From Eubacteriales bacterium (lineage in GTDB: Bacteria > Bacillota > Clostridia > Peptostreptococcales > Anaerovoracaceae): a DNA stretch of 64,000 bases. Location of the stretch: NCBI GenBank assembly GCA_028692105.1, contig JAQUYC010000001.1, positions 1-64,000 of the forward strand. Reading direction: 5' to 3'. The notes below the pieces were generated by a model. The model worked only from the letters and a program-made list of their open reading frames with translations. It made no database searches and was not told the origin of the DNA. The position numbers and the translations under genes are program-made. This document shows, piece after piece, positions 19,901-28,870 of this stretch. The stretch's first letter is position 1, and every line of letters starts with the position of its first letter.

Positions 19901-21827
19901 AATTTCTTTCATCTTTCACAGGAAGCTTAAGATCCCTGAATATTTCATTTTTTAAATATCTTATGCTCAACACATCATCTTGACTGGAATATTTCAAACA
20001 TGAGTTGAATAAGGCTAAAGCTTCCTTTTTGTGATTATCACTTTCGGAAAGATACTTTATGAAACGATGCACGGCAATTTGAATTTCCAGCGAGTCTCTG
20101 GAAGCCGTTCTGGTCGTAAAATCCATGAGTACATGAATATCTTCATCGGTGCACAGTGGCAAAGGCAAGTCAAGTGTTGAGTCCAACAGGATAAATGCAG
20201 TTGAATCAATCACTTCGGTATTTTCATAAAACCGAAGAAATGATTTCAAATAATTTTCACGGTCCTCTTTTTTGCATCTTTTTAGTGTGGCTCTCAGAAC
20301 AAACTTCAGAGTATAACCCAGCCATCTCTTATGCTGGTCTGTTATCTTATGATCCGGGAAAATGATAGCTTCAAGATATTTCTCCCACAGTCTGATACTT
20401 GTTATTTCATCCTGCTCTCTTATAGCACCTTCCGGCAGCTCCTTTCGATATTCCTCATCATAATGTACTATGATGTTTCCTATCAATTGTGCACTCTGCC
20501 TTCGAATATCTCCTTCTCTATGCATCAGAAGTTCATATAGAAAGTTCAATGTCATCATCTTCTGCTTTTGTGTCATGTAAGTAAAATATTCTGCAAAGAT
20601 GTTCATATAAGCTCTGATATTTTTCCAGTTGCTTTCACTTCTTGCCGCCTCCAAAACATCACCAAAAGCAGTTTCACTGTTAAACTTGTTCATGACGTCA
20701 ATATTGTGCCGTATCGCAAGGTTTTTAAGACTTCTGACTGCTTCATCCGAAGTATATAATGCCGGATCTTTGCTTTCCCGATTCCTAAGATCCCGTGTGG
20801 TCAAATCCGTATTGACTCCGAGGTCTATCATAAAATCTTCAAAGTCCTTCAGTTTATTATAAACCTTAATGTACCTGTCTCGTTTTGCATTATCCACATT
20901 GTCAAGCTTGTTGAGTATAACATCAAAAGAATCCTTAAGATCATAATATTTAACGATTTCTCGGCCTTGTCGGTCATTTATGCTTTTAACCCTGAAATCT
21001 GAGTATATTAAAACAAGAGATTCTGCTGACAGGTTTTCAAGTTCCAAATCCCATGTTGAATGATTCGAGGCTATATGTCCAATAGTCGGCATACCATTTT
21101 TTTTAAAATATTTATCTGTGTAATAATAATGCAGATAAGGGATTCGCTCGGCTTCTTCCGGCTTACAGCCATACTTCCCTATATCGTGCCCTATCGCAGC
21201 GCCGGAAACAAGCGCAAGGTCAATAGGAACACCTGCTTGAAACAGCTGTCTTCCTATATGCAATGAAATATAATGGACACCGCTCACATGAGACAAGGTC
21301 TTGTATCTCGTGATTTCCTGGCCTATTCTCATAAATTCATAGATATAACTTTCTCGGAAAAGTCGGATAAGATGTCTGTATTCTTCAGCTGATTCAAAAT
21401 TATTTGTCTCTTGTTCCGAAAGCATCTCAATATGAATGCCGGGGTCAAACGTCTTGTGTTCTGATTCATAGTGCAAAAATGTTCTCAGAACCTCCAGATA
21501 AAATAGTCCGCCCCTCTCACTTGCGGATGTAGTTATGTCGGTGATATTTTCCGGGAATATACGGTTAAGAACGTAATCATAGGTATATGACAGCCAGCCA
21601 TTTTCAGGTTTTTCGGAGATAGAATTCATTATTGACTCGCAAACTTTCAATACGTCTATACAGCTAACCGTGTCTTGCTCAATGATGAGGCTGATTCTTT
21701 CTATCCAATCATCTTTTTTAATAAGAAGAAGCATCTTCCTTTTAGACAGCCTGATTGTTCTTAAAAAATCCTTTTCTGTCAGATTGCTTACAAGTTCTCT
21801 ATACGCCTGCTCAATTCTCTTCGGCAT
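16965..21827 (-). CDS. Giant multidomain protein: HD domain, repeat region, NadD-type nucleotidyltransferase, acyltransferase-like and phosphoribosyltransferase-like regions
   Basis: ORF given to 21851, but RBS GGAGGT precedes ATG at 21827. Motifs: AAIGHDIGKYG (~residue 218), FFPGTFDPFSLGHKGI (~930), VFLVDDLLHKGYRLKKLDP PRPP-loop-like (~1440). Confidence 0.75.
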   Translation of the reverse strand: MPKRIEQAYRELVSNLTEKDFLRTIRLSKRKMLLLIKKDDWIERISLIIEQDTVSCIDVLKVCESIMNSISEKPENGWLSYTYDYVLNRIFPENITDITTSASERGGLFYLEVLRTFLHYESEHKTFDPGIHIEMLSEQETNNFESAEEYRHLIRLFRESYIYEFMRIGQEITRYKTLSHVSGVHYISLHIGRQLFQAGVPIDLALVSGAAIGHDIGKYGCKPEEAERIPYLHYYYTDKYFKKNGMPTIGHIASNHSTWDLELENLSAESLVLIYSDFRVKSINDRQGREIVKYYDLKDSFDVILNKLDNVDNAKRDRYIKVYNKLKDFEDFMIDLGVNTDLTTRDLRNRESKDPALYTSDEAVRSLKNLAIRHNIDVMNKFNSETAFGDVLEAARSESNWKNIRAYMNIFAEYFTYMTQKQKMMTLNFLYELLMHREGDIRRQSAQLIGNIIVHYDEEYRKELPEGAIREQDEITSIRLWEKYLEAIIFPDHKITDQHKRWLGYTLKFVLRATLKRCKKEDRENYLKSFLRFYENTEVIDSTAFILLDSTLDLPLPLCTDEDIHVLMDFTTRTASRDSLEIQIAVHRFIKYLSESDNHKKEALALFNSCLKYSSQDDVLSIRYLKNEIFRDLKLPVKDERNLAYTIYQDANAISEIFLENLKAATPWVIKVVNIELLLNQILLGENKQLLQVAAHFSNLIKVSDRVIVRHTAGQALLSIIPKLTPPERNEIAVELSKGLEIGQYEFSKYLPDYLGVLALHLHPNELDELMNDFRRLLNSTNERIGSVTLNTLGIMLQNYSQYKDRFHESEDVYIKRRDEIIGLILKGLSNYNYMISQEAFLVIGQFLFGSSKLTLEDKYSFFKEMYKKMLILITDQKETALSFFNAAASLNHIYRFLSDYLFLNKKICIPIIDKIAFFPGTFDPFSLGHKGIVKEIRDLGYEVYLAIDEFSWSKKTQPKLIRRKIISMSEADEKDVYLFPDDIPINLSNPEDLRKLKELFPGREIYIVVGSDVIKNASSYKAPPQEHSIHGFHHIIFKRTMDAENQKSNIESHNTSILTGKLIELKLPPYLKEISSTQIRDNIDYNRDISNLIEPLAERYIYDNGLYLREPQYKHVFSTRQIRFEIIKKFNGQLIDELTKTLLLQEQNIRENIKSYLARNSVNAILIRDGGSNDIPVAIATFHEVNMSELFEEFGSINLASHIRGITSGKIVVLGGIAYSNTASINNTDQLVLTEALAYCLENGFTFAIYHRHIGEIDARLSSLLKRQGFQMLKVNGAEDHIYAVDMKYPVTLHKDIGTIVKEPFNGRVRVLNAIEEAHRRMQYSLTKLYPGNLILSFDSKVMHHRIVDLITKSNNVPKEPLAVRQLGEYMCVPFGKILSGMVVPNTVTKSLHTDKRFEPSITLFQITEFPNYSPLVYQIRTIKSFQRPVFLVDDLLHKGYRLKKLDPLFRQENLQVSKIIVGLLSGRGKDLMTLQGREVESVYFIPNLRSWFVESNMYPFIGGDSVLRDVRQGAGFLPSINLILPYVAPNFLMDTPKAALYDFSMTCLVNAKNILRTIEEEYQIVYERKLTLNRQAEAILSNRYPDKGGDMSYDINMAPSEYIAGDIEILKRLENIII

Positions 21828-21904
21828 GTTATTATACCTCCAAAGTGTCATACGAAAAGTGTTGCTATGGCTTTGTTTATATTAAGTGTATTACCCTTAT
21901 TATG

Positions 21905-21957
21905 CTATGTTGAAAAATGATTTACAATAAAATTTATAATTTCATTTTTTAACATAG
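21905..21957. repeat. 16-bp inverted repeat (1 mismatch) in divergent intergenic region
   Basis: ctatgttgaaaaatga (21905-21920) versus tcattttttaacatag (21942-21957). Confidence 0.6.
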
Positions 21958-22027
21958 ACTATGAAGTTTAGCATAATGAATTTTTTCATAAAAGTACAAA
22001 ATTAAACTGTAATAAAGTGCCATAACC

Positions 22028-22056
22028 TTGACTTAAAAACTCCAATGTGCTAATGT
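22028..22056 (+). promoter_or_regulatory. Candidate sigma-A-type promoter for gdhA
   Basis: TTGACT - 17 nt - TAATGT. Confidence 0.45.
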
Positions 22057-22122
22057 TTAAGTGACAAAATATAGACCAGTTCTTTATTTTCAAAAAATTT
22101 AATACGAAAAAGGAGAAAAAAG

Positions 22123-23466
22123 ATGTCAAGTATCGTACAGCAATACATCGATATTGCAAAAAAAAGAAACCCTGGCGAATCAGAATTTCACCAGACCGTA
22201 GAAGAGGTTCTACATTCTATCGAACCGGTTCTGGAAAAACATCCTGAATATATCAAAGCAGGCCTTATCGAAAGATTAATTGAGCCGGAAAGAGCAATTA
22301 TCTTCAGAGTTACTTGGGTTGATGATGCCGGTAAAGTACAGGTTAACAGAGGTTACAGGTATCAATTTAACAGTGCGATTGGGCCTTATAAAGGTGGTAC
22401 ACGATTTGCACCAAATGTAAATCCCAGTATTATTAAGTTCTTAGGATTTGAGCAGATTTTCAAAAATGCTTTAACCGGACTTCCTATTGGTGGAGGAAAA
22501 GGCGGAGCGGATTTTGATCCAAATGGTAAATCTGACGGCGAAATCATGAGATTCTGTCAAGCTTACATGACTGAATTATATAGACATATCGGCCCGCAAA
22601 CAGATAGCCCTGCTGGCGACCTTGGTGTTGGAGCAAGAGAAATTGGTTATCTATTTGGTCAATATAAGAGAATCGCTAATATGTATAACGAATCAGTTAC
22701 AGGAAAAGCGGTTGTTTATGGCGGACTGAACGGAAGAACAGAAGCTACAGGTTACGGTATCGTATACTTTGCAAATTGCATGTTAGAGGCAAATAACGAA
22801 AAAATGGCTGGCAAGAAAGTCGTTGTTTCAGGTTTTGGAAATGTAACATGGGGTACTGTAACAAAGCTGGATGAGCTTGGAGCTAAGGTTATTGCATTCT
22901 CAGGTCCTGACGGATATATCTTAGACGAAGCCGGTGTTACAGGTGAAAAGATTGCTGCTCTTCTTGAACTAAGAAATAGCGGTAAAAACATCTGCGCACC
23001 TTATGCAGAAAAATACCCTGAAGCTAAATTCTTCGCAGGAAAGAAGCCTTGGGAAGTTAAGGCTGATTTATATATCCCTTGCGCAATGCAGAACGACATT
23101 CACTTAGAAGATGCCAAAAAAATCGTAGCGAATGGTGCTAAATTCCTTTGCGAAGGTGCTAACATGCCTTGCACAAACGAAGCCATTGATTATTTAATGA
23201 GCAATGGAATAATTTTCGGGCCTTGTAAAGCTGCTAATGCTGGCGGTGTTGCTTGTTCATGTATTGAAATGGGTCAGAATGCAGGACACACTGTATTTTC
23301 ACTTGATCAGGTGTATGCACAGTTAAAAAACATTATGGTTAGTATACATGATAGTTCTGCTGCTGCTGCTGCAGAATATGGTCTTGGATACAATCTGCTT
23401 GCCGGTGCTAACATTGCCGGATTTAAGAAGATTGCAGAAGCTATGATGGCTCAAGGTATTGTATAA
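22123..23466 (+). CDS. gdhA: NADP-type glutamate dehydrogenase
   Basis: GPYKGGTRFAPNVN, GLPIGGGKGGADFDPNGKSDGE, GPQTDSPAGDLGVGAREIGYLFGQYK. Confidence 0.97.
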   Translation: MSSIVQQYIDIAKKRNPGESEFHQTVEEVLHSIEPVLEKHPEYIKAGLIERLIEPERAIIFRVTWVDDAGKVQVNRGYRYQFNSAIGPYKGGTRFAPNVNPSIIKFLGFEQIFKNALTGLPIGGGKGGADFDPNGKSDGEIMRFCQAYMTELYRHIGPQTDSPAGDLGVGAREIGYLFGQYKRIANMYNESVTGKAVVYGGLNGRTEATGYGIVYFANCMLEANNEKMAGKKVVVSGFGNVTWGTVTKLDELGAKVIAFSGPDGYILDEAGVTGEKIAALLELRNSGKNICAPYAEKYPEAKFFAGKKPWEVKADLYIPCAMQNDIHLEDAKKIVANGAKFLCEGANMPCTNEAIDYLMSNGIIFGPCKAANAGGVACSCIEMGQNAGHTVFSLDQVYAQLKNIMVSIHDSSAAAAAEYGLGYNLLAGANIAGFKKIAEAMMAQGIV

Positions 23467-23528
23467 TTTAGCAAATAAAATTTGGTAGATAATTAATCAT
23501 AAAGTTTAGAGGCTTCTCTCAGTAGAAT

Positions 23529-23715
23529 GAGACTGTTTCAAAGTTTGTGTAAACCTCCTGGTTGATGTAAGATAAAATACATCAGCCAGGAGGTTTTTAA
23601 AATGGCAAGAAGAAATGAAAGTCCAGAGGACATCTCGATGTATGCCAAGGGAATGACTACCGGCGATATCGAAAGTCATATCCAAGATCTCTATGGAAAC
23701 TACGACCTGTCTTAA
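23529..23715 (+). mobile_element. IS256-family remnant: left end plus N-terminal transposase fragment
   Basis: gagactgtttcaaagtttgtgtaaa end-like sequence, hairpin aaacctcctgg...ccaggaggttt (23551-23597), then ATG 23602-23715: MARRNESPEDISMYAKGMTTGDIESHIQDLYGNYDLS*, matching IS256-type transposase N-termini; no catalytic part follows. Confidence 0.8.
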
Positions 23716-23755
23716 TTATTATTTTATTTGCCTTGTTTTGTCGGGCCACAGTCAA

Positions 23756-24409
23756 TCATCTTTCGGTCTTTTGCTGTGGCCTTGTGTATAAGCAAATCTC
23801 ACTCAGCCTACAATCCGAACATTGCGGCCTTCTGGCATAACACACCCTTCTGCCATGCCAAATCAATGCATGATGCATCTTTGTCCATTTATTCTCGGGC
23901 AAAACATTCATAAGGGATAACTCTGTCTTGAGTACATCTGGCTCATCCACAAGTCCTATACGGTTTGCTACCCTAAACACATGCGTATCCACTGCAATCC
24001 TCTGCTCCCCGAAACCGTTGGCAAGTACGACGTTAGCCGTTTTTCTCCCTACTCCCGGCAGTTTAATCAGTTTATCATAATCACCTGGAACCTCACCGCC
24101 ATATTCTTCATTTATTATACGTGCAAGCTTTATGATATTCCTTGACTTAGTCTTATATAAGCCAATACTCTTTATGATATTCTGAAGCTCTTCCTCCTCC
24201 ATTCCCGAAATTGATTTTGCATCCGGATATTGTGCAAATAGTACCTCTGTTGCTTGATTGACGCTTTTGTCCGTTGCCTGAGCGGATAATACTACTGCTG
24301 CAAGCAATTGAAATACCGAGCCGTATCTAAGCTCGCTCCCCGCCTCAGGATACATTTCTTCAAGAAGCCCCACCACTTCAGATACTTTTTTCTTTTTTAA
24401 TATAGCCAT
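23756..24409 (-). CDS. nth: Endonuclease III
   Basis: LSAQATDKSVNQ, LPGVGRKTANVVLANGFG, VDTHVFRVANR, C-terminal FeS cysteines CYARRPQCSDCRLSEIC. Confidence 0.97.
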   Translation of the reverse strand: MAILKKKKVSEVVGLLEEMYPEAGSELRYGSVFQLLAAVVLSAQATDKSVNQATEVLFAQYPDAKSISGMEEEELQNIIKSIGLYKTKSRNIIKLARIINEEYGGEVPGDYDKLIKLPGVGRKTANVVLANGFGEQRIAVDTHVFRVANRIGLVDEPDVLKTELSLMNVLPENKWTKMHHALIWHGRRVCYARRPQCSDCRLSEICLYTRPQQKTER

Positions 24410-24545
24410 TTTCTCCCTCGTTTATATATTACGAAAGATCTGTTCTTTCTTAATCATTCATTAAAGTCTTCATTCAACACTTAATATTATAGACAGATTA
24501 ATATATAAAAGAAATGAATTTTTTGACCCTCTGATCGTTATTTTC

Positions 24546-24574
24546 TTGACATGTTTTCTCTCTTCCTGTAGTAT
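24546..24574 (+). promoter_or_regulatory. Promoter of the RND efflux operon
   Basis: TTGACA (24546-24551) - 17 nt - TAGTAT (24569-24574). Confidence 0.65.
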
Positions 24575-24581
24575 GTATTTG

Positions 24582-24605
24582 GGTTCTGACCCACGGGTCG
24601 GAACC
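24582..24605. promoter_or_regulatory. Candidate operator palindrome at the transcription start of the RND operon
   Basis: GGTTCTGACCC AC GGGTCGGAACC: 11-bp arms with one mismatched pair, just after the -10. Confidence 0.55.
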
Positions 24606-24642
24606 GGGGTATTTACATAGATTTTTAACAAAGGGGAATCAA

Positions 24643-25722
24643 ATGAGCAAAATATCTGACAGCGTAAAAACACTCAGTAAAAAGAAAAAAATTATACTTG
24701 TATTAGTGGTATTATTAATAATTTTCAGTGCTTCTCGTATTATTTCTACGAAGCTTGAGGATACTACGGTGTCCACAAGCGACGTTGTCAATATAAAAGT
24801 CACTGATGCTGCTATTACTGCTTTAGAGAACACGTCGCCACTGACAGGCCGGCTTGAACCTATTGAAGAGGTCTCGCTTGTCCCCAAAGCAATAGGTGAA
24901 GTCACCGTGGTCAATGTAGAGTTAGGGCAAAAGGTTACGCAAGGGACTGTACTTTTCGAGTTAGACAAAACGCAAATGGCAGCTTCTTTCAATCAGGCGA
25001 AAGTTAGCTACCAGGATGCTCAGACAAATTTAAAGCGAATGGAGACACTTTATCATGAAGGAGCTGTTTCCCTTCAGCAGTACGAGCAAGCTAAAACGGC
25101 ATATACAATAGCGAAAGAAAGCTACACGGCAGCAGGTGACGGATTAAGCAATTATATAGTATCCTCACCCATAAACGGCTATGTGACCTCGGTGAATATT
25201 GATGTAGGGACCGTCGCATCGCAGGCTTTTCCTGCTGTTACCGTGGCTAATATAGATAAGCTTGAAATTAATACGAGTATTTCTGAAAACATGATCAATA
25301 AGCTTGCGGTAGGAGATAAGGTAGAAGTGCTTGTTTCTGCTGTATCAGATTCACCTCTTTCCGGAACTATTACCGCATTATCACCTGCACCCCCTGCCGG
25401 AACACTTACATATCCGATGAAGGTCTCTCTTGATAATGACACTCTATCGGTAAAGCCGGGAATGTTTGCCGAAGTAATCGTAACTTCTGACAAAACGGAA
25501 GGAGTTGTTGCTCTTCCATCCTCATCCATTCTCATCAAATCAGGGAAAACTGTTGCCGCTGTCATTGAAGACAATGAAAAATTGGTATTCCGAGATGTAG
25601 TTATCGGAGTTGATAACGGAGAGTTAGTTGAAATAAAGAGCGGAGTCGAAGCCGGCGAAACCGTTGTAATAGAGGGTCAGCACTATTTGGACGAAGACTC
25701 AAAGTTTAACATAATAGAATAG
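24643..25722 (+). CDS. RND efflux periplasmic/membrane adaptor (HlyD family)
   Basis: TSPLTGRLEPIEEVSLVPKAIGEVTVVNVELGQKVTQGTVLFELD; SPINGYVTSVNIDVG. Confidence 0.92.
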   Translation: MSKISDSVKTLSKKKKIILVLVVLLIIFSASRIISTKLEDTTVSTSDVVNIKVTDAAITALENTSPLTGRLEPIEEVSLVPKAIGEVTVVNVELGQKVTQGTVLFELDKTQMAASFNQAKVSYQDAQTNLKRMETLYHEGAVSLQQYEQAKTAYTIAKESYTAAGDGLSNYIVSSPINGYVTSVNIDVGTVASQAFPAVTVANIDKLEINTSISENMINKLAVGDKVEVLVSAVSDSPLSGTITALSPAPPAGTLTYPMKVSLDNDTLSVKPGMFAEVIVTSDKTEGVVALPSSSILIKSGKTVAAVIEDNEKLVFRDVVIGVDNGELVEIKSGVEAGETVVIEGQHYLDEDSKFNIIE

Positions 25723-25732
25723 GAGTGATGGC

Positions 25733-28700
25733 ATGAGTTTTTCAAAAACCGCTATAATGCGTCCAGTCTCTACAATAATGCTTATGCTCATCATCGTTGT
25801 GCTTGGAATCGTTTCATTTACCCGGCTTCCTATCGATCTGCTTCCTAAAATGGAGCTTCCTTATGCAATGGTCATGGTACAATATCCAAATGCCGGTCCT
25901 GCAGAAATTGAAAATTTAGTCACAAGACCTTTGGAACAGCAAATTGCAACAGTCGAGAATATAAAAGGGCTGTATTCATATTCAATGGAAGGAACTGCAC
26001 TTGTTCTGGGAGAATTTGAGAATGGCACTGATATGGACTTTGCCACTCTTAATATGCGGGAGAAAATTGCTTTGATTTCTGATTATCTTCCGGAAAATGC
26101 GGCAGAACCTATGATCCTTACAATGGACCCTACTATGATGCCTATATCGCAGCTTTATGTTTCCAGTGATATGCCTTTGGCGGAATTAAATGAAATCGTA
26201 GAAGATGAAATCATACCATCTATCGAACGCAGTGCCGGTGTTGCCGCTGCTTCCAGTTTCGGGGGCACAGAAAAAGAAATTAGTATAAAGTTTGATCAGG
26301 AAAGACTTGCCGGATACGGTCTTACCTTAAATGATATCGGTCGAATGCTGGCCGCCGAAAACATAAGCCTTCCCAGCGGAGATTTAAAGCAGGGCTCTAA
26401 AGAGATTATTGTTCGTACCATCGGAGAATTTGAAAGTCTTGACGATATAAAACATGTTCCCTTTGTTCTGCCTACCAGAGAAGTAGTATATCTGCAAGAT
26501 CTGGGAACTATTGAAGAGGGATTAAAGGAGAAAACTTCAATCGGCCGTCTTAACACAGTGCCCGCCATCGGTATAAGTATAACCAAACAATCAACTGCAA
26601 ATTCAGTTCTTGTTTCAAGGGCTATAGATGAATCTCTTGAAAAATTAAGAACGGATTATCCTGAACTGGACTTTACATATTCTTATAAGTCATCTGACTA
26701 TATTCAGCGCTCTGTAACCAATGTGGCAGAGACTGCTTTGTTAGGCTCTATCTTTGCCGTGCTTGTTTGCTTCCTGTTCTTGAGTAATATTGCATCAACG
26801 ATGATAATTGCTATATCAATACCCACTTCTATTATTGCAACCTTCATTGTATTGTATTTTACCGGACTGACACTAAACGTCCTGACCTTGGGCGGCCTTG
26901 CCGTTGCTATAGGTATGCTCGTTGATGACTCGATAGTTGTTATGGAGAATATCTACAGGCGGCGTGATGAGGGAATTGATGCTATACAAGCCTCTATTGT
27001 TGGAACCAAGGAAGTCACTATGCCTGTAATAGCCGCTACTCTTACAAAGGTGGCTGTATTCCTGCCGATTATATTTGTAGAAGGCATCGCAGCAACTATT
27101 ACCAGAGAATTTTCATTAACAATATCATTTGCATTGCTCTGTTCCCTGATGGTTGCCCTTTCGGTAGTACCTATGCTTTGCTCCAGACTTTTGAATATAA
27201 AAGATATGCGAACCCATATCCGTGTAAGAAACTTTGACTATAAGCTCAAATTTCTTCCGGTTTTTAATCGAGGATTAAAATATCTGACACATGTATATTT
27301 AAACTTCTTGAAGTATTCGCTTCACCATAGAAAAAAAATCATCATATGGTCTCTCGTAATTTTATTGTCCTCATCTGTATTGGTCGCCTTTGTAGGCGGT
27401 GAACTTTTCCCGCATACCGATGAAGGAAGCCTTACCATAACTGCAGAAATGCCTTATGGCACCTCTCTTGAAGAAGCCGACAAAATAATCAGCGGTATAG
27501 AGAATTATGTAGTCACGAGTATACCTGAAATGGCAGTATGCTCAGTAGAGATCGGGAGCAGTAACTTATTCAGTATAAATGCTGCGAATGAAGCTTCTGT
27601 AACAGTAAATCTTGTAGATAAAAGCGAACGAGACAGAAGCACTACCGAAGTCACCAATCAAATTATTACGGAGTTACAGAATGTAGTCGGAGCAAAAATA
27701 ACTGTTACAGAATTCTCATCAATGAGTATGTCTATGGGAGCAAGCCCCATTTCGCTTATTGTAAAGGGAGATGATCTTGATACTCTTAAAGAAGTATCTT
27801 CCGATCTGGCAGAAATTATTAGGGGAGTAAGCGGCACCTTCAATGTTACCACAGATATGAAAGAAGGAAACCCCGAGCTGCGTGTCATACTGCAGCGAAA
27901 TAATGCTGCACAATACGGCATAACTTCCTATCAGCTTGCACAGTCGCTCGAATCTGCTTTAGCCGGGACTACTGCTACCACATTGAAAACTGATGGAGAA
28001 GAAACAAATATCGTGCTTTCTCTCAGTTCAGATTATAAGACATCAATTGAAAATTTGAAGCAGATATTAATTGCCGCACCTACCGGACAAATGGTCACAG
28101 TCGGCGAAATCGCAGGTTTTACTTTTGATAATTCTCCTTCCCAGATTACCAGACAAGATCAGGTGAGAACAGTAACAATTTCCTCTGATGTTTCAGGTAG
28201 AGATCTTCAATCAGTATCAAGTGATATAGAAAAGGCAGTATCAAGCTATATGTTACCTGCAGGTTATTCTATCGATATCGGCGGTGAACAGGAAGAAATG
28301 GTAGATTCATTTACAAGTCTGTTCTATGCCCTGATGCTATCGTTCCTGCTAATCTATATGATATTGGCTTCACAATTTGAATCTCTCATACAGCCGCTTA
28401 TTATCATGCTTGCTATCCCGTTCGCACTGACCGGTGCGTTCTTGGCCTTGTTCATTACAAATACGCCTCTATCACTTGTTGCCTTCCTTGGGATCATAAT
28501 GTTAGGCGGTATTGTAGTAAACAATTCCATACTGCTGATTGACTTTATCAATCAGAACAAGAAGGTATATCCTACGCGAGAAGAGGCTATCATCAGTGCA
28601 GGAAGATACAGGATACGTCCGATACTTATGACCATGATGACCACAAGCCTTGGCCTTTTCCCCTTATCTTTAGGGATAGGCTCCGGAGCAGAATTGCAGG

Positions 28701-28870
28701 CACCAATGGGAATAACTGTAATAGGCGGATTGATATTCTCCACCGTCATTACGCTGATTATAGTACCCGTTTTCTATACTCTTTTTGATGATCAGAGTAT
28801 TAAATGGCGTGAACGCAGGGCAAAAAAAAGGTTTGAGAAGCAGCAGCTTATTGAGGAGGGACAGATATGA
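25733..28870 (+). CDS. RND family efflux permease (AcrB/Swr-like)
   Basis: 1045 aa; PVSTIMLMLIIVVLG, GMLVDDSIVVMENIYR, PFALTGAFLAL, TSLGLFPLSLGIGSGAELQAPMGI. Confidence 0.96.
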   Translation: MSFSKTAIMRPVSTIMLMLIIVVLGIVSFTRLPIDLLPKMELPYAMVMVQYPNAGPAEIENLVTRPLEQQIATVENIKGLYSYSMEGTALVLGEFENGTDMDFATLNMREKIALISDYLPENAAEPMILTMDPTMMPISQLYVSSDMPLAELNEIVEDEIIPSIERSAGVAAASSFGGTEKEISIKFDQERLAGYGLTLNDIGRMLAAENISLPSGDLKQGSKEIIVRTIGEFESLDDIKHVPFVLPTREVVYLQDLGTIEEGLKEKTSIGRLNTVPAIGISITKQSTANSVLVSRAIDESLEKLRTDYPELDFTYSYKSSDYIQRSVTNVAETALLGSIFAVLVCFLFLSNIASTMIIAISIPTSIIATFIVLYFTGLTLNVLTLGGLAVAIGMLVDDSIVVMENIYRRRDEGIDAIQASIVGTKEVTMPVIAATLTKVAVFLPIIFVEGIAATITREFSLTISFALLCSLMVALSVVPMLCSRLLNIKDMRTHIRVRNFDYKLKFLPVFNRGLKYLTHVYLNFLKYSLHHRKKIIIWSLVILLSSSVLVAFVGGELFPHTDEGSLTITAEMPYGTSLEEADKIISGIENYVVTSIPEMAVCSVEIGSSNLFSINAANEASVTVNLVDKSERDRSTTEVTNQIITELQNVVGAKITVTEFSSMSMSMGASPISLIVKGDDLDTLKEVSSDLAEIIRGVSGTFNVTTDMKEGNPELRVILQRNNAAQYGITSYQLAQSLESALAGTTATTLKTDGEETNIVLSLSSDYKTSIENLKQILIAAPTGQMVTVGEIAGFTFDNSPSQITRQDQVRTVTISSDVSGRDLQSVSSDIEKAVSSYMLPAGYSIDIGGEQEEMVDSFTSLFYALMLSFLLIYMILASQFESLIQPLIIMLAIPFALTGAFLALFITNTPLSLVAFLGIIMLGGIVVNNSILLIDFINQNKKVYPTREEAIISAGRYRIRPILMTMMTTSLGLFPLSLGIGSGAELQAPMGITVIGGLIFSTVITLIIVPVFYTLFDDQSIKWRERRAKKRFEKQQLIEEGQI

